Of a stretch of DNA of 21,285 nucleotides, positions 15,398-21,285 are shown piece after piece. Position 1 is the stretch's first letter. Each line of letters starts with the position of its first letter. The notes under the pieces are model-generated. The model ran no database searches and was not told the DNA's origin. It worked only from the letters and a program-made list of their open reading frames with translations. The stretch is from Candidatus Pullichristensenella stercoripullorum (GTDB taxonomy: Bacteria; Bacillota; Clostridia; Christensenellales; Aristaeellaceae), in contig DVGE01000019.1 in the NCBI GenBank assembly GCA_018712885.1, positions 1-21,285 on the forward strand, given 5' to 3'. The position numbers were made by a program, and so were the translations under genes.

Positions 15398-16144
15398 CTA
15401 TTCCTCCTCTTCCTCCTCGGGAAGCTCCGCGTCGTGGAAGACATTCTGGGAGTCGTCGTAGTCCTCTAGCCAGTCTATGAGCTTGCGCACCTTCGCAAGC
15501 GTGTCGGGGTCGGTAATTTCCGTAGTGGTCGTGGGCACCATCTCGCGCTCGGCGGAAAGGAAGGTGCAGCCGGCGGCTTCGAGGTTGTCGCGCACGGTGG
15601 AAAAATCGTTGGGGTCTGTGTAAATGACGGCCACATCGCCTTCGCTTTCAACGTCGGCGGCGCCGGCGTCCAGCGCCAGCATCATCAGCTCGTCCTCGTC
15701 AAGGCCCTTGGAGTTGTCCAGCTCGATGACGCCCTTGCGCTCGAACTTCCAGCTCACGCAGCCGGTCGCGCCCAGGGAGCCGCCGCACTTGTCGAAGATG
15801 TGGCGCACCTCGGAGGCGGTGCGGTTGAGGTTGTCCGTCACCAGCTCGACGATCACGGCCACGCCGCCGGGGGCGTATCCCTCGTAGGTGATCTCCTTGT
15901 ACTGGGTGGCGTCGCCCTCGCCGGAGGCTTTCTTGATGGAGCGCTGAATGTTTTCGTTGGGCATGTTCGCGGCCTTGGCCTTGGCCACGACATCCTTCAA
16001 CTTGCTGTTGGTGTTCGGATCCGGGCCGCCTTCGCGCACGGCGATGGCGATCTCACGGCCGATCTTGGTGAATATCTTGCCGCGCTGCGCGTCGGTTTTT
16101 TCTTTCTTGTGCTTGATGGTAGACCATTTATTGTGTCCTGACAT
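15398..16144 (-). CDS. yebC: YebC/PmpR family protein
   Basis: A 248-aa protein with the complete YebC signature: MSGHNKWSTIKHKKEKTDAQ at the N-terminus, FTKIGREIAIAVREGG, NMPNENIQRSIKKASGEG, and YEGYAPGGVAVIVELVTDN. Members are known as transcription regulators and, more recently, as translation factors that help ribosomes through proline-rich stretches; which applies here cannot be read from the sequence. It ends in an acidic tail of six Glu codons that also carries the murI ribosome binding site. The ATG at 16144 follows GGAGG at eight bases; an in-frame TTG at 16159 is less likely. Confidence 0.95.
   Translation of the reverse strand: MSGHNKWSTIKHKKEKTDAQRGKIFTKIGREIAIAVREGGPDPNTNSKLKDVVAKAKAANMPNENIQRSIKKASGEGDATQYKEITYEGYAPGGVAVIVELVTDNLNRTASEVRHIFDKCGGSLGATGCVSWKFERKGVIELDNSKGLDEDELMMLALDAGAADVESEGDVAVIYTDPNDFSTVRDNLEAAGCTFLSAEREMVPTTTTEITDPDTLAKVRKLIDWLEDYDDSQNVFHDAELPEEEEEE
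15403..15408 (-). promoter_or_regulatory. murI ribosome binding site inside the yebC poly-Glu codons
   Basis: The minus-strand AGGAGG six to seven bases before the murI ATG is formed by consecutive GAG/GAA codons at the end of yebC. It decides the murI start at 15396 over an in-frame ATG 48 bases upstream. Confidence 0.75.
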
Positions 16145-16178
16145 GGACGATCCCTCCAATGATCGGTTAATACGTCTT

Positions 16179-16208
16179 ATAATACCACATTTTCCTTGCT
16201 CGCGTCAA
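16179..16208 (-). promoter_or_regulatory. Promoter of yebC-murI
   Basis: On the minus strand TTGACG (16203-16208) and TATTAT (16179-16184) are separated by 18 bp, which would give a 5' leader of roughly 28 bases before yebC. Confidence 0.7.
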
Positions 16209-16265
16209 GACTGCCGGCGTTATCTGGCGGTGAACATGTCTCATCGGACTTTAATCCTATCTACG

Positions 16266-16294
16266 TTGATTGCCGCTCGCGGCGATGCTATAAT
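16266..16294 (+). promoter_or_regulatory. Promoter of recX and the ABC transporter genes
   Basis: TTGATT (16266-16271), a 17-bp spacer and a perfect TATAAT (16289-16294) with an upstream TG (TGC-TATAAT, extended -10). Transcription should start near 16301, giving a leader of about 70 bases that contains a possible hairpin (16314-16341). It is divergent from the yebC promoter, with 57 bp between the two -35 boxes. Confidence 0.75.
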
Positions 16295-16370
16295 CAGCGC
16301 GTGAGCAGCGCGCGCCGGCCTCGGAAGCGGATGAGACCGGCCGGCCGCTGTTCAACAAGGAGGCGAAACG

Positions 16371-17000
16371 ATGTCTACCGTGACGGAAGTCCGCGCATTT
16401 CGCGGCGTGGCGCGCCTGTCCTTTGACGACGCCGCGCCCCTGAAGGTGCGCCTCAAACACTTCAAGGCCCTGCCGCTGGCTGCGGGAGACGACGTGGATG
16501 TGGAAGAATACAGCCTGCGCGTGGCAGAGGCACAGCGCGCCGACGTGTATGAAGCGGCGCTTGGCAGCCTCGACCTCTGCGCGCGCACGCGGCAGGAATT
16601 GCGGCGCTCGCTGCTCGCGCGGGGCTACGTGCCCGCCGCGGTGGAAGCGACGCTCGACCGCCTCGCCGAGAGCGGGCTCATCGACGACCGCCGCTACGCC
16701 GAGCGCGCCGTGGAGGTCAGCGCCGCGCGCCCCGTGGGAGCCTACGCGGTGCGGCGCAAATTGCGCGCCAAAGGCATTTCTGAGGAAGACGCCGAGCGCG
16801 CGCTGGATATGCTCGACGACGCGCAGCAGGCCGAGGCAGCGCAAGCGGCGGCGCGAGGCCTGCTGCGCAGATACGCCGGCCACCCGGCGCGCGAGGGCCG
16901 CGCAAAGCTGTCACAGGCGCTGGCGCGGCGCGGCTTTTCCTGGGACGCCGTGCGCGCGGCGGTGGACGCCGTGTGGGAAGCGGACGACTGGGACGAATGA
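16371..17000 (+). CDS. recX: Regulatory protein RecX
   Basis: A 209-aa, mostly alpha-helical, charged protein built from the RecX three-helix repeats. The clearest segments are RTRQELRRSLLARGY, the second-repeat core RLAESGLIDDRRYAER, and GAYAVRRKLRAKGISEEDAERAL shortly after it. RecX binds RecA filaments and modulates recombination and SOS induction. Length fits Firmicute RecX. AAGGAGG sits seven bases before the ATG. No recA gene and no clear LexA box is visible nearby. It is followed after 19 bp by the ABC transporter genes, so they share a transcript without an obvious functional link. Confidence 0.9.
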   Translation: MSTVTEVRAFRGVARLSFDDAAPLKVRLKHFKALPLAAGDDVDVEEYSLRVAEAQRADVYEAALGSLDLCARTRQELRRSLLARGYVPAAVEATLDRLAESGLIDDRRYAERAVEVSAARPVGAYAVRRKLRAKGISEEDAERALDMLDDAQQAEAAQAAARGLLRRYAGHPAREGRAKLSQALARRGFSWDAVRAAVDAVWEADDWDE

Positions 17001-17019
17001 ACATGACGGAGGGAAGCAT

Positions 17020-17730
17020 ATGCTTGAGATCACCCATGTGACGAAGCAATATGGCAGCAGGATCGCGGTAAGCGACGTCACGTTGAATGTAGAGCAGGGC
17101 CGCCTGGTGGCGCTGCTCGGCCCGAACGGCAGCGGCAAGACGACGCTGATGAAGATGATTGCCGGGCTGGTCAGCCCCACTTCGGGCGAGATCGCCTTTG
17201 ACGGCGAAAAGATCGGCCCTTCCACCAAGCGCCGGATCGCCTACATGCCCACGGAGGCCTATTTCTACAACTACATGAGCGCCCTGGACGCGGGGCGCTA
17301 TTACCGGGACTTCTTCGAGGATTTTTCCATGGAGCGCTATCTGCGCGCGCTGGAGGACGAACGCCTCGATGCCAAAGCGAAGATACGCACCATGTCCTCG
17401 GGCATGGTGGCCAAGGTCAAGCTGGCGTTGACGTTCGCGCGCGACAGCAAACTGATCATGCTCGACGAGCCGCTCAACGGCATCGACATCATCGCCCGCG
17501 AGCGCACGCTGGCGCTCATCGGCAAACATCACACGCCGGAGCGCTCGCTCATCGTCTCCAGCCATCTGGTGGACGAACTGGAGGCGATGATCGACGACGC
17601 GGTGTTCATGCAAAACGGCGTCGTGGCGCTGGCCGGAAGCGCCGCGCGCATCCGCGAGCAGTACGGCGTCGGCATCGTGGAGATGTACCGGCGCATCTAT
17701 GGGGAAGGCGGTGTGGAAGGCCATGCTTAA
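17020..17730 (+). CDS. ABC transporter ATP-binding protein
   Basis: A 236-aa nucleotide-binding subunit for a simple ABC-2-type exporter. Walker A is GPNGSGKTT (34-42), the signature loop reads MSSGM (125-129, the LSxGM-like variant common in such exporters), Walker B is LIMLDEP (145-151), and the switch His is H182 in SSHLVDELE. The usual Q-loop Gln is absent (YMPTEA, 75-80), as in several related two-gene exporters. It starts with a GGAGGG site about 8 bases upstream. It pairs with the permease that overlaps its last codons. The substrate is unknown. Confidence 0.93.
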   Translation: MLEITHVTKQYGSRIAVSDVTLNVEQGRLVALLGPNGSGKTTLMKMIAGLVSPTSGEIAFDGEKIGPSTKRRIAYMPTEAYFYNYMSALDAGRYYRDFFEDFSMERYLRALEDERLDAKAKIRTMSSGMVAKVKLALTFARDSKLIMLDEPLNGIDIIARERTLALIGKHHTPERSLIVSSHLVDELEAMIDDAVFMQNGVVALAGSAARIREQYGVGIVEMYRRIYGEGGVEGHA

Positions 17731-18487
17731 ACTGGTCAAATACGAACTGCGCAAAAACCGCACGGCGATTTTGGTGCTGCTGGCGATCGCGGCGGCGCTG
17801 GAAGCCTATTTTCTCATCAGCATCGCCCGCGAAGCCAGCGAGGACGTCTATGCCGCCATCGCGCTTTTGACGCTGCTGTTCGCCTGCGTCTCCTTCGCCG
17901 TGTTCATCCTCGGCGTGTCGTCCTATTCCGGAGAGTTGAAGCGCAGATCCAGTTATCTGATCTTCATGACGCCCAACAGCGCGCTGGCCGTCGTCATTTC
18001 CAAGCTCCTGTTCACGCTGGCGCTGGCCATCCTCTTTTCCGCGCTGGCGCTCGCTCTGCTGGCGGTGGACATGCCCATCTTTCTGGACGCTTACGGCGAG
18101 TGGGAAGGCTATTATGTGCTCTTTGAGCAGCTCCTTTCGCAGCAGGGCGTGGCGCTTGGCGAGATCATATCCGGCTTTCTGCTGACCGTCGCCCAGCTGT
18201 TTTTGCAGATACTCTCCTATGTGGGCGTGGCCTATCTGTCCATCACGCTCAGCGCTACCATCCTGCAGAGCCGCAAGGGGCGGGGGCTGGTATCGTTCCT
18301 GCTGTTCGTGGGCATCGTCTTCGTGCTCTCCCACATTTCCGGCCTTTATGTGACAGAAACGCTCGAGATGTCCGCGACCGGCTTTTATGTGCAGGCGCTG
18401 GCGCCGACGATCCTGCAAAGCGTGCTGGTGCTGGTCGCCTCCACCATCCTCAGCGCTCTGATGCTGAAAAGACACGTCAGCCTGTAA
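17723..18487 (+). CDS. ABC-2-type transporter permease
   Basis: A 254-aa membrane protein with about six predicted helices (roughly 15-34, 44-66, 88-114, 149-178, 188-208, 228-247). The SGELKRRSSYLIFMTPNSA segment (69-87) after helix 2 is typical of small ABC-2 permeases. It partners the preceding ATPase and overlaps its stop by 8 bp. The ATG at 17723 is chosen because MLKLVKYELRKN is a usual start for the family. In-frame GTG (17711) and ATG (17699) remain possible since no site is ideally spaced. Substrate unknown; the adjacent genes give no clue. Confidence 0.88.
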   Translation: MLKLVKYELRKNRTAILVLLAIAAALEAYFLISIAREASEDVYAAIALLTLLFACVSFAVFILGVSSYSGELKRRSSYLIFMTPNSALAVVISKLLFTLALAILFSALALALLAVDMPIFLDAYGEWEGYYVLFEQLLSQQGVALGEIISGFLLTVAQLFLQILSYVGVAYLSITLSATILQSRKGRGLVSFLLFVGIVFVLSHISGLYVTETLEMSATGFYVQALAPTILQSVLVLVASTILSALMLKRHVSL

Positions 18488-18499
18488 GACAGCGACAAC

Positions 18500-18533
18500 G
18501 GCCCGCCTCCGCAATGGAGACGGGCCTATTTTT
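18500..18533 (+). terminator. Terminator after the ABC transporter
   Basis: An 11-bp stem with one C-A mismatch (18500-18510 with 18516-18526), a 5-nt loop and a TATTTTT tract. It ends the recX-ABC transcript and lies only 9 bp from the convergent amidotransferase stop. Confidence 0.8.
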
Positions 18534-18541
18534 GCGCGCGC

Positions 18542-19237
18542 TCAGCGCATGGCCGCGCGCAGGGCTTTGAAGATGTTGGCGGAGAAGGCGTCGTCCTTCA
18601 GGGACTTCTCCGGGTGCCACTGCACGCCCACGAAGAAGCGCTCCCCCGGCATCTCCACGGCCTCGATCTCGCCGTCCATGGCGCGGGCGGTGACGACCAG
18701 GCCGTCGGCCACGCGGTCGAGCACCTGGTGGTGGTAGCTGTTGACGCGCGCGACGGGGCCGCCGGCAAGCGCGGCAAGGCGGGAGCCGGCCTCCAGGCGT
18801 ACATCGTGCCATATGGGATCGTCCGAGGTCTCGGAGACGCGATGGCCGGATATATCCTGCTTCAGCGTGCCGCCGAGGGCGACGTTGAGAAGCTGCATGC
18901 CCCGGCAGATGCCCAGCACGGGGATGTTGCGGCCCAACACCAGGTCAAACAGCGCCAGCTCGGTCTGATCGCGGCGCGGGTCGATGCGGCCGCAGCCGGG
19001 CTCACGGGCGCAGCCGTAGTGGACGGGGTCGATGTCACAGCCGCCACTGAAGATCATCGCGTCCATGCTGATGACCAGCGGGTAAAGCGTGTCCAGGGGC
19101 GCATCGTGCATCACCGGCACCATCTCGGCGCCGACCATCTCGATGGCGTCGAGATAGTCCTGGGGAAAATACTGGCTGCCGTCGGCGCGGCTGTAAGGCA
19201 GCAGGCCGATGCGCGGGATACCTTGCGTGTTGTTCAT
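18542..19237 (-). CDS. Class I glutamine amidotransferase, gamma-glutamyl-gamma-aminobutyrate hydrolase type (PuuD-like)
   Basis: A 231-aa peptidase C26 enzyme, predicted cytosolic. The nucleophile elbow is GICRGMQLLNV (109-119, Cys111), and the His/Glu of the triad are in QWHPE (206-210). IFSGGCDIDPVHYG (62-75) and the NSYHHQVL segment (166-173) are hallmarks of the PuuD group, which hydrolyse gamma-glutamyl amides. The exact substrate is uncertain. The ATG at 19237 overlaps the thyX TGA as ATGA and is preceded by GGGGAGGAGG, so it is translated directly after thyX. The functional link to thymidylate synthesis is not obvious. Confidence 0.9.
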   Translation of the reverse strand: MNNTQGIPRIGLLPYSRADGSQYFPQDYLDAIEMVGAEMVPVMHDAPLDTLYPLVISMDAMIFSGGCDIDPVHYGCAREPGCGRIDPRRDQTELALFDLVLGRNIPVLGICRGMQLLNVALGGTLKQDISGHRVSETSDDPIWHDVRLEAGSRLAALAGGPVARVNSYHHQVLDRVADGLVVTARAMDGEIEAVEMPGERFFVGVQWHPEKSLKDDAFSANIFKALRAAMR

Positions 19238-20517
19238 AAGTCCTCCTCCCCCCGCTTGCGCGGATGACCGCAGGAGAGCCGCCCCTCGGGGCAATGGCCC
19301 GTCACCAGGCAGCTCGGCCCGTAGCCGTCGAAAAGCTCGCCCTCGCAGGCGCGCAGCTGGCGCAGCATCTGTATCGCCACGGCGCGGATCTCCCATTGGG
19401 CGCGCTCGCAGGTGCGCAGTTTGAAAAAGTGCAGAAGCTCGCGGGCGTTCATGGCAAAGAGCATGTCCGCCGTGTGGCCGCTGAGGGCGCAGTAGGCGGC
19501 ATCCTCCGGCCGAAGACCGCGCGATGCCATTTCGCGGGCGAACACGGCTTGTTCGCGGAAAGCCGCCTCGTAAGCCTCGCGCGCTTCAGGGATGGCTGAC
19601 ACCGTTTCCGGCAGCACGTAGTTGCCGCGCGCGAGAGCGTCCAGCGTGGGCATGTACATGGGCGACTGCATGCGGTGGCGGGCAAAGTGCGTCACGCAGG
19701 CCAGCGAGACGTCGCGCACGCTGAAGACAAAGCTCAAAAGCTCCAGCGCGCGGGGACGCTCCATATTCAAAAGAGAATCCGGTTTGTTCTCACTTCCGGA
19801 AAACTTCGCGGCCATGTCCAACAAGAGACTGCAGTCCGGTTTCGACAGCAGCCGCGCGCAGCCGGACGCGGCCTTGCCCGCCTGGAAGTCCGGGACGGAC
19901 GGCGTCCCGCCAACGGGCTCGCCCTCGCCGATCATGCCGGGATAGACGCGCTCGAACTGTTCTTTGAGCGACGCGCCCAGCGCGCGCAGCTCCGCCCAGC
20001 GCGAACCGCGGCCATAGAGCATGGCGCGCACCATGTGGATAAACTCCCGGGCGTTGAGCGTCATGTAGAAGTTGCTGCGAAAGCAGTACGGCAGTACGAA
20101 GCGCGCGTCCTCGCGCGGAACGCCGAGGGCGAGCAAACGGCCGTAGAGGGCGAAGAGCGCCTCCATGCGCGCGGAAAAGCCCTCCGGCGCGTTTTCCGGC
20201 ACCACGAAGCCAGCGCCGGAAAAGTCCACATAGCGGCGCGACTTGACCGTGAACGAGGCCAGGCGGAACTCGATGGCGAACTGCTCCACCAGCACCGAAA
20301 CATCGTCAAAGGCGATGGAGAGCACCTGATGCTCCAGCACCGAGCGGTGCCCCGAAGCGAGCACTTTGCCAATGAGCCGCAGATCCTTTTCCCCGCCGTC
20401 GCTCTTCTTCAGCACCTCCAGCGCCGAGCCCTCCGTGGTGGAGATGCGCGCCGCGGAAGCAACCACCCCGCGAGCCTCGGGGTCCAGGCGTATGATCGTC
20501 GCCGTTCCGGTCTTCAT
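19234..20517 (-). CDS. thyX: FAD-dependent thymidylate synthase (ThyX), tandem double-domain form
   Basis: A 427-aa protein, nearly twice the usual ThyX length (about 220-260). Both halves align with ThyX. The N-half (about 15-195) has SGHRSVLEHQ (55-64), a degenerate RHR motif (EFR, 83-85) but an intact S-x-R-Y end (S93-R-R-Y96), GVPREDARFVLP (132-143) and NARE (155-158). The C-half (about 255-427) has an intact RHRMQS (280-285), no SxRY, and the intact NARE (357-360) and LRTCERAQWEI (367-377). It ends with the Cys-rich GPSC...CPEG...SCG tail (400-417) seen in clostridial ThyX. ThyX makes dTMP from dUMP using FAD and methylene-tetrahydrofolate. The inner start at 20517 has AGGAGG seven bases upstream. 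It is divergent from nrdD and coupled to the amidotransferase gene. Confidence 0.88.
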   Translation of the reverse strand: MKTGTATIIRLDPEARGVVASAARISTTEGSALEVLKKSDGGEKDLRLIGKVLASGHRSVLEHQVLSIAFDDVSVLVEQFAIEFRLASFTVKSRRYVDFSGAGFVVPENAPEGFSARMEALFALYGRLLALGVPREDARFVLPYCFRSNFYMTLNAREFIHMVRAMLYGRGSRWAELRALGASLKEQFERVYPGMIGEGEPVGGTPSVPDFQAGKAASGCARLLSKPDCSLLLDMAAKFSGSENKPDSLLNMERPRALELLSFVFSVRDVSLACVTHFARHRMQSPMYMPTLDALARGNYVLPETVSAIPEAREAYEAAFREQAVFAREMASRGLRPEDAAYCALSGHTADMLFAMNARELLHFFKLRTCERAQWEIRAVAIQMLRQLRACEGELFDGYGPSCLVTGHCPEGRLSCGHPRKRGEEDL

Positions 20518-20546
20518 CGTCATCCCTCCTGTGCGATACCTCTCCA

Positions 20547-20575
20547 ATCATAGCGTTTTTTTCGTCAAAATGCAA
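20547..20575 (-). promoter_or_regulatory. Promoter of thyX
   Basis: On the minus strand TTGCAT (20570-20575), a 17-bp A-rich spacer and TATGAT (20547-20552), 30 bp before the thyX ATG. Confidence 0.65.
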
Positions 20576-20587
20576 GCGAATTTTTGC

Positions 20588-20616
20588 TTGAATCGCGCCA
20601 CATTCTGTGTTACAAT
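20588..20616 (+). promoter_or_regulatory. Upstream nrdD promoter (P1)
   Basis: TTGAAT (20588-20593), a 17-bp spacer and TACAAT (20611-20616). Its -35 box lies 12 bp from the -35 box of the divergent thyX promoter, and short inverted arms CAAGC/GCTTG (20573-20577, 20586-20590) touch both boxes. A transcript from here would have a leader of about 160 bases. Confidence 0.55.
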
Positions 20617-20690
20617 AGCCATCGCGCGCTTTCGCGGCGTTTGCGCGTTCGGTCGAACACAGTATGACAAAACTATGAATTTCCCTTGTG

Positions 20691-20706
20691 AAGCCATATT
20701 TTGTGT
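20691..20706. promoter_or_regulatory. NrdR-box-like site 1
   Basis: AAGCCATATTTTGTGT matches most core positions of the NrdR consensus (acaCwAtATaTwGwgt). It lies just upstream of the -35 box of the proximal nrdD promoter. NrdR is the ATP/dATP-sensing repressor of ribonucleotide reductase genes. Confidence 0.55.
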
Positions 20707-20735
20707 TGACAAGTCCCCCTTGACCACAATATAAT
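20706..20735 (+). promoter_or_regulatory. Proximal nrdD promoter (P2)
   Basis: A perfect TTGACA (20706-20711) and a perfect TATAAT (20730-20735) separated by 18 bp, 47 bp before the nrdD ATG. The -10 box lies inside the second NrdR-like site, so repressor binding would block it directly. Confidence 0.8.
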
Positions 20736-20739
20736 GGGT
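20724..20739. promoter_or_regulatory. NrdR-box-like site 2
   Basis: CCACAATATAATGGGT matches most NrdR-box core positions and overlaps the P2 -10 box. It is 33 bp from site 1, close to the roughly three-helical-turn spacing of tandem NrdR boxes. Confidence 0.6.
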
Positions 20740-20782
20740 CTGCACGCTTTCGCGGCCCAAAAAGTTTTCGGAGGCTCCGGCA

Positions 20783-21285
20783 ATGATCGATATCATCATC
20801 AAGCGCGACGGGCGCAAGGTCCCCTTCGACCCGCAGAAGATCACCGACGCCATCATGAAGGCGTTTCAGGCCAGCAACAGCGCCAAGACCATCCGCACGG
20901 CGGAACAGCTGACCCGTCAGGTGCTCGATGAGCTGGAGAAGAACGAGGCCATCGGCGAGCCCTCCGTGGAAGAGGTGCAGGACACCGTCGAGCGCGTGCT
21001 GATCGAGAACGGCTTCGTGCGCACCGCCAAGAGCTATATACTCTACCGCGCCGAGCGCAGCCGCGTGCGTGAGATGAACACGCGGCTAATGCGCATTTAC
21101 GAGGACATTACCAACAAGGCCGCCGTCGATTCCGACATCAAACGCGAAAACGCCAACATCAACGGCGATACCGCCATGGGCGCGATGCTCAAGTACGGTT
21201 CCGAGGGCGCCAAGCAGTTCAACCTCATGTTCGTGCTCAAGCCCGAGCACGCCGAGGCGCACCGCAACGGGGATATCCACATCCA
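20783..21285 (+). CDS. nrdD: Anaerobic ribonucleoside-triphosphate reductase, N-terminal part (cut by window end)
   Basis: 167 complete codons, open to the window edge. Residues about 1-95 are an ATP-cone (IIKRDGRKVPFDPQKITDAI... and VERVLIENGFVRTAKSYILYR), the allosteric module through which dATP turns the enzyme off. Then comes the start of the NrdD glycyl-radical core, recognised by ENANINGDTAMGAMLKYGSE followed by QFNLMFVLKPEHAEAH. The enzyme reduces ribonucleoside triphosphates to dNTPs without oxygen and needs the activase NrdG, which is not in view. GGAGG lies eight bases before the ATG. Tandem NrdR-like boxes in its promoter fit repression when dNTPs are plentiful. Confidence 0.95.
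   Translation, partial: MIDIIIKRDGRKVPFDPQKITDAIMKAFQASNSAKTIRTAEQLTRQVLDELEKNEAIGEPSVEEVQDTVERVLIENGFVRTAKSYILYRAERSRVREMNTRLMRIYEDITNKAAVDSDIKRENANINGDTAMGAMLKYGSEGAKQFNLMFVLKPEHAEAHRNGDIHI

Noticed and set aside
16196..16260. A LexA/SOS box upstream of recX
   Set aside because: GAACATGT at 16232-16239 resembles half of the Gram-positive SOS box, but the second arm does not match.
20734..20931. A short plus-strand frame at the start of nrdD
   Set aside because: It is a shifted frame. The nrdD reading frame from 20783 is open to the window end and matches the ATP-cone.
1..21285. CRISPR arrays, tRNA/rRNA genes, transposases, phage genes or large repeats
   Set aside because: None were seen on reading both strands; the genes are ordinary chromosomal ones packed with short gaps.

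Overview
This 21.3-kb window is a GC-rich bacterial chromosome segment. It is densely packed, with strong AGGAGG-type ribosome binding sites and repeated 4-base ATGA stop/start overlaps. Gene content points to an anaerobic, Gram-positive member of the Clostridia (Firmicutes): an anaerobic ribonucleotide reductase (NrdD), FAD-dependent ThyX, a SigB/SigF/SigG-group sigma factor with an RsbW-like partner, a YpsC-type RNA methyltransferase, and a DUF362 ferredoxin protein. The genus cannot be named from the sequence alone. I saw no rRNA, tRNA, CRISPR array, insertion sequence or prophage; the left 110 bases hold no gene I can recognise.

Layout. About 0.1-7.6 kb is a minus-strand series. From its 5' end it reads: RsbW-like protein, SigB/F/G-type sigma factor, proC, THUMP RNA methyltransferase (ypsC type), a GH127-like protein, then (after two hairpins) a small zinc-ribbon protein, an HD phosphohydrolase, and a DUF362 ferredoxin protein ending in a terminator. 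About 7.6-14.6 kb is a second minus-strand series: a response regulator with an HD-GYP domain, an HPt protein, a membrane hybrid histidine kinase, a cytidylate-kinase-like protein, a cytoplasmic 5'-nucleotidase-like phosphoesterase and a GNAT acetyltransferase. The first three form a complete set of phosphorelay parts ending in a probable c-di-GMP phosphodiesterase. About 14.6-16.2 kb holds yebC-murI (minus). It is divergent from recX and a two-gene ABC exporter (plus, 16.4-18.5 kb), which ends in a terminator. About 18.5-20.5 kb holds thyX and a class I glutamine amidotransferase (minus). These diverge from nrdD (plus, cut by the window end) across a 265-bp regulatory region with three promoter-like elements and two NrdR-box-like sites.

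Most notable: (1) ThyX is a tandem double-domain protein whose halves keep complementary parts of the normal active site. (2) The GH127-like protein appears to have lost all zinc/nucleophile positions of its family. (3) The RsbW-like protein has lost the ATP-binding Asn and has no anti-anti-sigma gene beside it. (4) A perfect 16-bp palindrome contains the -10 box of the sigma operon. Several start codons were moved inward from the longest open frame because a good ribosome binding site precedes the inner start.
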